A stretch of DNA of 64,000 bases from an uncultured Oscillospiraceae bacterium (GTDB lineage: Bacteria; Bacillota; Clostridia; Oscillospirales; Ruminococcaceae). The stretch is taken from the NCBI GenBank assembly GCA_910589145.1, contig CAJUSD010000003.1, positions 111,788 through 175,787 of the forward strand, given 5' to 3'. The translations under genes and the position numbers were made by a program. Every line of letters starts with the position of its first letter. Within the stretch, counting starts at the first letter, position 1. The notes beneath the pieces are model-generated. The model was given only the letters and a program-made list of their open reading frames with translations. It had not been told where the DNA came from and did no database searches. Below are positions 8,005 through 15,355 of this stretch, piece by piece.

Positions 8005-9361
8005 GACCGATTTTATCACTCTGTTTCAAAAGTTTATACAATCTGTAATAAAAGAATGCCATTAATAAAAGTTCTGCAGCAAGCCACGCTAATATTTCAG
8101 CAAAATAGATTCCGCCCCGGCCAATCCAGAGGGGTAAAAGAACGGCTGCGGAAATCCTCATAACAAGTTCAGCAATACCTGAAACCAAAGGTATGATAGT
8201 ATCCCCCATCCCCTGCAGTCCTGAACGGTATACATACAATAAATAAAGCACAAATAGCATAGAACACATAAATAGTAAATAGGTATAGGCAACATCAAGC
8301 ACTTGGGCCGCTATGTCGGGTTCAGCGGAAATAAACAGCATCAAAATTTTTCTGCCAAATAAAACCATAGAGGCAGAAATTACCAAAGCGGTCCCAATGG
8401 CCATAATAACAGCGGATTTTCCACCCTGTTTAATGCGCTGATATTTACCAGCCCCCAAATTCTGTCCTGTATAGGTGGCCATAGAAAAACCAAAAGAGGT
8501 AGCCGCAACCTCTAAGATACCATATAATTTATTTGTAGCGGTAAACCCTGCGACAAAGATCATACCAAATCCATTGACAACCGTCTGCACTACCAGACCA
8601 CCAACAGATATAATAATGTTCTGAAAACAGATGGGAAATCCAAGCGAAAGCAGCCTGCCCATTGTTTCAGGTTCAGGCTTCCAGTCATTGGCATCCATTT
8701 GAAGCTGTGGAATCCTGCGCAAAGCTGCCATACAACATAGGCAGGAACTAAATTGGGCTATTACTGTAGCCGCTGCAGCTCCTTCCACACCCCAACGGAA
8801 TGTCACAACAAACAACAAGTCAAGGCTTATATTGACAACCGACGCAATAATCATTGCATAAAGAGGAGTCCTTCCATCCCCCATAGCACGCAGTACTGCC
8901 GCCATGGTATTATACGCAGTGTAAACCAGAAGGCCGCCAAGCAGAATATGTAAATAAGACGATGCTTGGGCCAGGATATTGTCTGGCGTATTTAGAATTT
9001 TCAAAATTGGGCGGATTGTCAGGAAACTTAAAAGTGTCATAGATATTCCTATGATTCCTGCAAGGACAGCCGACATAGTAACAGATTTTCTCAGGCCGTC
9101 GCCATCTTCCGCTCCAAACCGCTGGGAAATTAAGATGGAAAATCCTTGGGAAAAACCAGACGCTACCCCCTGAATCAGCCAAATAATCCATTCGCAGACC
9201 CCCAATGCTGCAAGCGCTTCTACGCCAACTACCTGGCCGACAATGATAGTATCTACCATTGTATACATTTGCTGAAATACGTTTCCCAGCATTAACGGCA
9301 AGGCAAAAAAGAAGATAAGTTTTGCTGGATTGCCAGATGTCATATCCTGAATACGCTTCAT
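7991..9361 (-). CDS. MATE family multidrug/toxin efflux transporter
   Basis: A 456-residue membrane protein with twelve predicted helices in two related halves, as in MATE antiporters (Na+ or H+ driven export of drugs or metabolites). The N-terminal MTSGNPAKLIFFFALPLMLGNVFQ, the MVDTIIVGQ helix and the second-half repeat are typical of the NorM/DinF-type bacterial branch. Start 9361 has AAAGGAG five bases upstream; the 32-residue in-frame extension back to 9457 does not look like a MATE N-terminus. First gene of the leftward cluster with GNAT and serine hydrolase. A 163-bp hairpin repeat lies in its upstream region. Confidence 0.93.
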   Translation of the reverse strand: MKRIQDMTSGNPAKLIFFFALPLMLGNVFQQMYTMVDTIIVGQVVGVEALAALGVCEWIIWLIQGVASGFSQGFSILISQRFGAEDGDGLRKSVTMSAVLAGIIGISMTLLSFLTIRPILKILNTPDNILAQASSYLHILLGGLLVYTAYNTMAAVLRAMGDGRTPLYAMIIASVVNISLDLLFVVTFRWGVEGAAAATVIAQFSSCLCCMAALRRIPQLQMDANDWKPEPETMGRLLSLGFPICFQNIIISVGGLVVQTVVNGFGMIFVAGFTATNKLYGILEVAATSFGFSMATYTGQNLGAGKYQRIKQGGKSAVIMAIGTALVISASMVLFGRKILMLFISAEPDIAAQVLDVAYTYLLFMCSMLFVLYLLYVYRSGLQGMGDTIIPLVSGIAELVMRISAAVLLPLWIGRGGIYFAEILAWLAAELLLMAFFYYRLYKLLKQSDKIGHAET

Positions 9362-9548
9362 AAAAACTCCTTTGTAATTTAAACAGAAGATAAAGTATAT
9401 ATTATAGGCACAACCTAAGACGACAGCTTGGGAAGGATTAAAAGAATTAGGGCGCAATGGGCTGTTTGGGCGTTCACAGCCGCATCCCGGCTTTTCAATT
9501 ATCTTATGTTAGTATATCATATAACCGGTCTGCAAAGCAATGATAATT

Positions 9549-9711
9549 AGAACCTGTATTCACAACCGCTGCACGCCGTCCGGCTGGTCTTTTTCCCGCC
9601 ATACTGCGTCGGTTTCCCTTGCCATACGTCAGTATGGCTGCGGAAAATCTCCTTGTCTGACGGGAAAAATCCTCGTCCATCCGGCATCCCTCGGTTATGA
9701 ATACAGGTTCT
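9549..9711 (+). repeat. Hairpin repeat class A, copy A1 (163 bp)
   Basis: Bounded by AGAACCTGTATTCACAACCG and its near-exact complement (19 of 20 matching). The two halves are complementary almost throughout, so the element folds as one long hairpin closed by the loop stem CCATAC-GTCA-GTATGG. The same element recurs at 21310-21472 (inverted, also 163 bp) and 46801-46963. No coding capacity: the frames across it are spurious. Flanking bases are ATT and TTAA. Confidence 0.9.
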
Positions 9712-9848
9712 TAAAAAGGCTGGTTTATATGAGTTTCGGCTTTTACTTCAGCCTCACATTCATTTAGGCGGCCTTCTAATAATGATATTGCATTTAGGAC
9801 CAAAGTATATTATAATAAAAAAGCCCTTTCATATTTCTCAGAAAAGGG

Positions 9849-9989
9849 CAGGCAGAGTAGGGTCATATGTGTTAAAGTGCCAGAAAGACGGGGAGTTGCT
9901 TTCTGGATGAAGGAAAGAATACAAATTGCTTTAAAACTGCGGTTTGTATAACAGATTTCCGCATTATAGGTCTCGCATCCCGCTGCCGC
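9849..9989 (+). ncRNA. Candidate tetrahydrofolate (THF) riboswitch
   Basis: The leader of the ECF S-component gene starts GGCAGAGTAGG and GTGTTAAAGTG and ends GCATCCCGCTGCC, close to the conserved ends of the THF riboswitch. GGCAG (9851-9855) pairs with CTGCC (9983-9987) as P1; ATATGTG (9865-9871) pairs with CGCATTAT (9960-9967, one bulge) as P2; CCAGAAAG/CTTTCTGG (9880-9906) forms P3, whose loop GGGGA can pair with TCCC near the 3' end as a pseudoknot. An extra ATACAAA/TTTGTAT stem sits between. THF riboswitches commonly control folT. P2 is weaker than usual, so this may be a variant. Confidence 0.6.
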
Positions 9990-10048
9990 ATCTGGGAACG
10001 GGCTTCCTCTGTGCGGCATAGCTGCCGAAAACAGAAGGAGGTTTTTTC

Positions 10049-10600
10049 ATGCCCAAAAGAAAAACGAAACAATTGTGCTACATGGCCCTTCTTGCAGCCA
10101 TGTACGTCCCCCTGTCCCTGTATATGTCAATACAAGCGGGCAATGTACGTCTCACCTTTGGATCTCTGCCAGTAGTGGTTTGCGCTTTGCTGTGGGGACC
10201 CCTGGATGCTGCGGTTGTAGCTGCTGTTGGCGAGCTGATTAAGCAGCTTTTGACCTATGGCATAACCTATACCACAGTTCTTTATCTGATTCCCCCTGCC
10301 CTGCGCGGAATTATTATTGGAGCAGCAATGGTATTTGGAAAGCACCGGGGATGGCGGTTGGAAGAACGGAGATGGATCAGCTATGCTGTTTCTGTTGTGG
10401 CGGCGGTTGCAACTACTACCGGAAATACTCTTGTCAACTGGCTGGACAGCATACTCCTAGGCTATTATACTCCTGCCCTGATTTTTGGAGATGCACTTGT
10501 CCGCTTCGCTGTAGGGATGCTTACTGCTGTAATTATCATTTCCATTGCTATTCCACTGGTGAAAATTTTGCGCAGGAGAAAAATTGTCGATACAGATTAG
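10049..10600 (+). CDS. folT: ECF transporter S component, folate (FolT-like) family
   Basis: A 183-residue integral membrane protein with six predicted helices. Its N-terminal LLAAMYVPLSLY carries the Ala/Met-rich helix that docks on the EcfT subunit, followed by the S-component pattern VRLTFGSLPVVVCALLWGP. S components bind a vitamin and deliver it to the shared EcfA/A'/T energising module, which is not encoded in this window. Folate is inferred from sequence resemblance and the THF-riboswitch-like leader; queuosine or other vitamin families are less likely. The ribosome site AGGAGG is at 10036-10041. The gene is monocistronic, ended by a hairpin at ~10632. Confidence 0.8.
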   Translation: MPKRKTKQLCYMALLAAMYVPLSLYMSIQAGNVRLTFGSLPVVVCALLWGPLDAAVVAAVGELIKQLLTYGITYTTVLYLIPPALRGIIIGAAMVFGKHRGWRLEERRWISYAVSVVAAVATTTGNTLVNWLDSILLGYYTPALIFGDALVRFAVGMLTAVIIISIAIPLVKILRRRKIVDTD

Positions 10601-10631
10601 ATCGGTAGTCCCAAAGGATTGTACGTTAAAG

Positions 10632-10670
10632 ACGGCTGTAGCACTGCTTTTCAGCAAGTGTTACAGCCGT
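10632..10670 (+). terminator. Hairpin after the folT-like gene
   Basis: ACGGCTGTA (10632-10640) pairs with TACAGCCGT (10662-10670), with an inner CACT/AGTG extension. The T-run is poor, so it is a probable rather than certain terminator. Confidence 0.55.
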
Positions 10671-10708
10671 TCTTGCACGGTAAAAGGAATGAAACAGGGT
10701 TAGCCAAG

Positions 10709-11794
10709 TTATAGATCCAACTTTAAATCTCCTTCTTTAATCCACCCCAGTTTACGCATAGGGATTGCAACCGCCCAGGATAATATTGCGGGTAATACAA
10801 AACATACCAGCAGCAACCCAATCCAATCCATAGGCGTAATTGCATTTTTTGCACCTGCGGCAATATCATTCACCCAGCCTGTATAAACGCCTATCTGTCC
10901 AACCAATCCGCAGGTTCCCATACCGGAGGCAACTGCAGCCCCATTCATCTGTAAACCAAACAGGCAGGTTGCAACCGGGCCTGTAATAGCGGAAGCGATT
11001 GTAGGGGGAATCCAAATTCTGGGATTCTTCACAATATTCCCCATTTGCAGCATAGAGGTTCCAATCCCTTGGGCAAACAGTCCGCCCCATTTATTTTCCC
11101 GAAAACTCATTACAGCAAATCCGACCATTTGCGCACAGCATCCGGCAACGGCAGCTCCCCCCGCCAGTCCGGTCAATCCAAGTGCTGCACAAATTGCAGC
11201 GCTGCTGATGGGCAGTGTCAGCGCAATTCCAACCACAACAGAAACAAGTATCCCCATAAAGAAAGGCTGTAAATTCGTAGCCCACATAATAGCATTGCCA
11301 ACAGAACTGGCGGCTTTGCCGATAGCAGGCGCGCATCCCATTGAAAGCAGTACGCCTATACCAATGGTAACAGATGGCGTAACAATAATATCAATCTTAG
11401 TTTGTTTGGAAACCATCTTTCCAAATTCAGCAGCAAGGATGGTAATTACAAGAACCGCTAAAGGGCCTCCCGCACCTCCAAGCGTATTGGCGGCAGCTCC
11501 CACCGCAATAAGGGAAAACAATACCAAAGGCGGGCATTTCAGGGCATATCCAATAGCGGCAGCCATCGCAGGGCCGGTAGCGGCTTTCGCATAACCGCCT
11601 ATGTCAACCAGTATCGGTAAATGAAACTGTTCCCCTAAAGTGCTGATAATTGTCCCAATAAGCAGGGAGGCAAAAAGCCCCTGTGCCATAGCCCCCAGCG
11701 CGTCAATTCCATAACGCTTGGCGGAAATTTCTATGTCTTTTCGTTTTAGAAACTGTTTGAAAGTTTCCCTCTCAGTTATATTTGCAGAGCTCAT
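10709..11794 (-). CDS. PTS_EIIC_2-type membrane permease
   Basis: The 361-residue membrane protein has about ten hydrophobic segments rich in Gly and Ala. The N-terminal RYGIDALGAMAQGLFASLLIG and the GPAMAAAIGYALKCPPLVLFS region match the family annotated 'PTS transporter subunit IIC' (PTS_EIIC_2). In a real PTS the IIC protein moves sugar while IIA/IIB phosphorylate it, but no IIA, IIB or HPr gene is adjacent, and members of this family often stand alone, so the PTS label is formal and the substrate unknown. The ribosome site is AGGGAG just before ATG 11794. Hairpin repeats fill the 530 bases on its upstream side. Confidence 0.82.
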   Translation of the reverse strand: MSSANITERETFKQFLKRKDIEISAKRYGIDALGAMAQGLFASLLIGTIISTLGEQFHLPILVDIGGYAKAATGPAMAAAIGYALKCPPLVLFSLIAVGAAANTLGGAGGPLAVLVITILAAEFGKMVSKQTKIDIIVTPSVTIGIGVLLSMGCAPAIGKAASSVGNAIMWATNLQPFFMGILVSVVVGIALTLPISSAAICAALGLTGLAGGAAVAGCCAQMVGFAVMSFRENKWGGLFAQGIGTSMLQMGNIVKNPRIWIPPTIASAITGPVATCLFGLQMNGAAVASGMGTCGLVGQIGVYTGWVNDIAAGAKNAITPMDWIGLLLVCFVLPAILSWAVAIPMRKLGWIKEGDLKLDL

Positions 11795-11847
11795 TTTTCT
11801 CCCTACCCTTTTTTAAAAATGTAACCTTGACAAAGAGCTAACACACA

Positions 11848-12163
11848 GAAATCAAATTTCAGAATCATTGCAAAAAAGAAGCAGAAAACCCCTGGCGCGG
11901 GCACAAAGCCAAGACAGTCACAAACCAAACCCGTATCAAAAGCTTTGGCCGCTTTCTCGAAAGTGGCAGGTTTCCAAAGGGCGGCGCCCTTTGGTCGCGC
12001 CCGCAGGCGCGAAACTCCTTTTGCAAAGAGCTTTTTTCTTTCCTTCTTTCTTTTTGCGATAGAAAAAGAAAGAAGAACCTCTCCTTTTTCTCCGCCTTCC
12101 CTGAAAAACACCCCGGTGGGGTGTTTTTCAATATCAACCTCAATTTCTCCATAAAATTGATTG
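11848..12163 (-). repeat. Interspersed repeat class B, copy B1 (~316 bp)
   Basis: Ends are GAAATCAAATTT and AAATTGATT, imperfect terminal inverted repeats. Inside are the hairpin GAAAAACACCCC/GGGGTGTTTTTC (~12103-12131), a GGGCGGCGCCCTTTGG stem, a GC-rich GCGCCCGCAGGCGCG palindrome and the CTTTGGCCGCTTTC block shared with copies at 21531, 38668 and 63854. The reading frames across it (for example 11803-12111 leftward, with AAKAFDTGLVC) recur in each copy and are not genes. Confidence 0.85.
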
Positions 12164-12169
12164 CCGTGA

Positions 12170-12319
12170 TAGCCGCCGCATACATCTTGACGGCAGATTT
12201 TCCGCCTGCCTTAACAAAAAACTTGAAAGACATACAGTATTCCTGCGTTTTTTTGGCGTCGTCATAGGAAAAATTTGCTCGCCAATCTGCACACTTCGGC
12301 TATTGGTACAGCTTCTAAC
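12170..12319 (-). repeat. Hairpin repeat class D, copy D2, one end missing
   Basis: Matches most of the element at 15071-15234 in the opposite orientation: CTATTGGTACAGCTTCT at its right end, CTCGCCAATCTGCA, ATTCCTGCG, and a diverged TTGACGG...ATTTTCCG block. The other terminal repeat is absent near the junction with class B copy B1. The intact end lies 7 bases from the stop codon of the M18 aminopeptidase gene. Confidence 0.75.
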
Positions 12320-12325
12320 AGGTTG

Positions 12326-13636
12326 TTATTGGATGGAATAAATTCCATCTCCATCCGCCTGAATTGTGGAACCATAGAAGGCAGTAAGGGCCTGAATCAT
12401 ATAATCTATATCCAAGGTTCCAGCGGTTTCATAACAGGAGTGCATGGAAAGCTGCGCTAAACCAATGTCAACCGTGTTCAGGGAAACATGGCTATTGGAT
12501 ATATTCCCCAATGTAGACCCTCCTGCCATGTTGGAGCGGTTCGCAAAAGTCTGATAAGGGATTCCAGCTTTTCGACAAATTTCTTTGAAGACAGCCGCAG
12601 AAACAGCATCCGTTGTATATTTTTGGTTGGCGTTAAACTTAACCACAATCCCCTTATTCATAAAGACAAGATTGGTAGGATCTGAATACTCAGGATGGTT
12701 GGGATGAACCGCGTGGGCATTATCCGCCGACACCATGAAGCTGGATGCAAGGGCTGTATAATAATCTTCCTCCCCTTTGCCTACAGCAAGGCAAATCCGC
12801 CGCAGTACATCAAAAAGGAATGTGGAATCAGCCCCCTGTTTTGTTCCACTCCCCACTTCTTCATTGTCAAATACCGCATAAACTGGAACAGAATCCGATT
12901 TGTCAGCCTGCAGGTAAGCCATTAATGAAGTGTATGCACATTCCAGATTATCCAGCCGCGGACCTGACAGGTATTCCCCCTGAGCGCCCCATACGGTTCC
13001 CTTTGCCCGATTGTATAGGAACAGATCGCTTCCCAAAATATTTTCCGGCTCTGTATCTGCCGCTTTTGCAATTTCCTCCTGAAACTTTCCGGCAGCATCC
13101 CCATCTCCGTATAAAGGCAGCATATCAATCTGAGCGTCAAATCGATAGCCGTCGTTGACTTGGCGGTTCATATGGATTGCCACATTGGGAATCAACACCA
13201 TGTCGCGGCTAATTTGAATCAGACGGGACGTTATTTTCCCCTCTGCTTCCCTGATCATTACTCGCCCTGCAACAGACAAAGGGCGATCCATCCAGCTTGT
13301 AAAGATCATACCGCCGTATTTCTCAGTATTAAGCTGGATATAAGCCTTTTTAACGTCCTTTTCTGGGTTTTCCTTGATTTTAAAGGTTGGGGAATCACAA
13401 TGGCTTGCTACAATCTGAAAGCCCGTAAAATTTTTGGAGGGAATTCTAAATGACAGGATGGAAGAACGATTCCGCGTTACATAATATTTTCCACCTGCCT
13501 CCAGCTCCCAGGGCTGGCTTTCCTGAAGCGGTTTATAGCCATTTTCCCGTAAATAGCCTTCGATTGTTTCAACGGCATGAAAACAAGTGGGGGATAACTG
13601 TAAAAATTCCAATAAGCCCTTTGTAGATTCTGTCAT
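12326..13636 (-). CDS. apeB: M18 family aspartyl aminopeptidase
   Basis: A 436-residue cytosolic metallopeptidase. Zinc ligands are recognisable: SHCDSP (His and bridging Asp), DNEEVGSGT (catalytic Glu pair), SADNAHAVHPN (Asp) and SMHSCYE (His). Length and order fit family M18, which removes acidic N-terminal residues from peptides using two zinc ions as a large homo-oligomer. Start 13636 is chosen because AAAGG lies 9 bases upstream; the in-frame ATG at 13645 overlaps the ribosome site. Apparently monocistronic, with hairpin repeats on both sides (D2 after the stop, E before the start). Confidence 0.93.
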   Translation of the reverse strand: MTESTKGLLEFLQLSPTCFHAVETIEGYLRENGYKPLQESQPWELEAGGKYYVTRNRSSILSFRIPSKNFTGFQIVASHCDSPTFKIKENPEKDVKKAYIQLNTEKYGGMIFTSWMDRPLSVAGRVMIREAEGKITSRLIQISRDMVLIPNVAIHMNRQVNDGYRFDAQIDMLPLYGDGDAAGKFQEEIAKAADTEPENILGSDLFLYNRAKGTVWGAQGEYLSGPRLDNLECAYTSLMAYLQADKSDSVPVYAVFDNEEVGSGTKQGADSTFLFDVLRRICLAVGKGEEDYYTALASSFMVSADNAHAVHPNHPEYSDPTNLVFMNKGIVVKFNANQKYTTDAVSAAVFKEICRKAGIPYQTFANRSNMAGGSTLGNISNSHVSLNTVDIGLAQLSMHSCYETAGTLDIDYMIQALTAFYGSTIQADGDGIYSIQ

Positions 13637-13653
13637 AACTTGCATCCTTTCTT

Positions 13654-13811
13654 AGAGCTTATCCAAAAATTATGAGCACACAGCTTGCATATTTTGCGTC
13701 ATATTTTGTTGTTTTTTCTTGCCGGGCGTCAGCCCGCCTGCGAAAAAACGCCTCGTCTGACACAAAATCTGACGGCGCAATCTGCACACGCCTAATTTAC
13801 GGATAAGATCT
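13654..13811. repeat. Hairpin repeat class E (158 bp)
   Basis: Ends AGAGCTTATCC and GGATAAGATCT are inverted repeats (10 of 11 matching), extended by AAATTA on both sides. Length and internal layout (a GC-rich central hairpin GCCGGGCGTCAGCCCGCC, GTCTGAC, GACGGCGCAATCTGCAC) match classes A and D. Its right end touches the stop codon TTA/TAA of the gene at 13811-14674, as class A copy A3 does at 46801. Confidence 0.75.
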
Positions 13812-14674
13812 TAATTGGTCTCCTGTTGAAAAAATTCTGGTTTCCTTGGGTCGCCCCATCCGCTGCTTTCGGAAAAGGAGGAAAGACGAAACTGCTTCAT
13901 AGAAGGAAGGTCAAATCCATTTTTCCACATCAGCTTTACTAATCGAATCGTAGGTTCCATGGTAAATCCCATCTGCCCGCCAGTTAAATTGGCAAACGCT
14001 GTTTCCAAAGCCTCATTTTGCACCTGGTATAAAAGGGAAAGGTCTGATTCCTCTAACCCCTCTAAACGAAAAAGCTTAGAAAAAGCAGCTATGGAGCCAA
14101 CTGAATAGGCTTTTGCTTTTTCTTCCCATTCGTCAAAAAGGATTGTGGAGGTAAAACCCCAGAGGAAATCTAAAAACTCGGACATCTTAGGAGTTCGGGC
14201 TTGTAAAGCGTCAACTGTTTTTTCCAGGCAGGCAGCCCCATAAGCTACCCGTCCACGAACAGAAACGGCTTCAAAAAAGGTTTCAATATGCTCGGAAGCC
14301 TCCTGTTCAGCAGCTGCCTGCTCTGCGCTGCGCAAGGTAGCAGAAAAGGAAACATAGTCCTCGCGGGGAATCCAAAACCGTTCTCCTGTGTTGAGGTAAA
14401 TCAGAACAAATAAAACTGTTCCAATAAAGATAATAAGACTCAACGTGGAAAAAAAGTCTATGTGAAAAATTTTATTCAGCCACCACATAAAGGCCCCCAG
14501 AGAAAACAGCAGAGCCGCAAAACCTATAAAACGGCTAATTGCAGAAGGATCATAAATGCCGTTGTCATCTTCCGGGATAGCGTGAAAGCGCACCAGCAAG
14601 CCAACACCTTTACCCCGGATAAAATAGACCCCAAATAAAAGAAAGATGCAGGTGGAAGCAAGACCAATTATCAT
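13811..14674 (-). CDS. DUF3784-like membrane protein with cytosolic C-terminal domain
   Basis: A 287-residue protein with three N-terminal membrane helices (about residues 1-20, 48-66 and 72-92). The first part (IFLLFGVYFIRGKGVGLL, then AISRFIGFAALLFS) resembles DUF3784 proteins. Residues ~100-287 are a soluble, helical, acidic domain I do not recognise. Start 14674 is set by AGGGAGG 9 bases upstream, and by a consensus promoter at 14742-14770 that lies downstream of the longer in-frame start at 14782. It is monocistronic; its stop codon coincides with the edge of a hairpin repeat. Function unknown. Confidence 0.75.
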   Translation of the reverse strand: MIIGLASTCIFLLFGVYFIRGKGVGLLVRFHAIPEDDNGIYDPSAISRFIGFAALLFSLGAFMWWLNKIFHIDFFSTLSLIIFIGTVLFVLIYLNTGERFWIPREDYVSFSATLRSAEQAAAEQEASEHIETFFEAVSVRGRVAYGAACLEKTVDALQARTPKMSEFLDFLWGFTSTILFDEWEEKAKAYSVGSIAAFSKLFRLEGLEESDLSLLYQVQNEALETAFANLTGGQMGFTMEPTIRLVKLMWKNGFDLPSMKQFRLSSFSESSGWGDPRKPEFFQQETN

Positions 14675-14741
14675 AAGCAGCAGCCTCCCTGAAAACGCCG
14701 CCATATAAGATTGACACCAGTCATGACACTTGACAATTCTT

Positions 14742-14770
14742 ATTATATAGCAGCAGAAGTTTGAAGTCAA
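14742..14770 (-). promoter_or_regulatory. Promoter of the DUF3784-like gene
   Basis: TTGACT (14770-14765), 17 bases, TATAAT (14747-14742), giving a leader of about 60 bases to ATG 14674. Confidence 0.8.
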
Positions 14771-14911
14771 CAAAATCGGCACGAGTTTTTAAAGTTAGTA
14801 TACTAAGGACAAAACATTTAGAATAAGGAATAACTTTTTATGGGAATTGAAAAAGATTGCGGGTTAAACAAGAACCAGGTGAAGGCATAACCGCCAATAC
14901 AGTCAAAACCT

Positions 14912-15009
14912 CTAGGGCGTGTCCCTAAAGTCGGGGTGCCTGGATTTTTCGCAAGCACTCCCTCCTTGTAGAAAAAGACAAGTGCCAAGACTTTAGGGAC
15001 ACGCCCTAG
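14912..15009. repeat. Small MITE-like element, 98 bp, perfect 21-bp terminal inverted repeats
   Basis: CTAGGGCGTGTCCCTAAAG plus TC at 14912-14932 is exactly complementary to 14989-15009. The 56-base centre has no frame. It looks like a non-autonomous remnant of a DNA transposon, but no parent transposase is in the window. Related TTTAGGGACGCC-type sequences occur at ~28980 (inverted) and 39720. Confidence 0.75.
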
Positions 15010-15070
15010 GCACTTAAGATGATTGACGCCTGTTCATTGGGAAAATATTTATTTGTCGATATTTTTATTA

Positions 15071-15234
15071 AGAAGCTGTACCAATAGGTGACGGTATGCA
15101 GATTGGCGAGAAAAATTTTTTGCCTGGCAAGGAAGAAACTCGCAGGAATCCTGACGGATTTCAAGAGTTTCTGACGCAGCCAGACGAAAAATTTTCCGTC
15201 AAGATGCGTGCCAGCGCCTATTGGTACAGCTTCT
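15071..15234 (+). repeat. Hairpin repeat class D, copy D1 (164 bp)
   Basis: Perfect 18-bp terminal inverted repeats AGAAGCTGTACCAATAGG / CCTATTGGTACAGCTTCT, flanked by TTA and AA. It folds as one long hairpin whose tip GGAATCCTGACGGATTTC is the same loop stem seen in class A. A truncated copy is at 12170-12319. One of three repeats packed into the space between the DUF3784-like gene and mfd. Confidence 0.88.
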
Positions 15235-15237
15235 AAT

Positions 15238-15353
15238 ATGCGATGGTTTGAAGGAAGGCTTTCAGAAGTACAGTTTTCTGTATACAGCTTTGCTGCACTT
15301 CTGTCTGAACTCCAAACCTTTTTTTACCCGCTTTAGGCTGTGCCTGCATATGC
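15238..15353 (+). repeat. Interspersed repeat class F, copy F1
   Basis: Shares TTTGCTGCAC, CCAAACCTTTTTT, CCGCTTTAGGCTGTGCC and TGCATATGC with copies at 39920, 47890, 28835 (inverted) and 57640. The block GCAGCT..GCTGCAC followed by an ACC TTTTTAATC stretch is also found in class B, so B and F appear to be modular relatives. No coding capacity. Confidence 0.6.
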
Positions 15354-15355
15354 TT

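Noticed and set aside
10709..11794. Complete phosphotransferase system
   Set aside because: Only a IIC-like permease is present; no IIA, IIB, HPr or EI gene is near, so a sugar PTS is not claimed.
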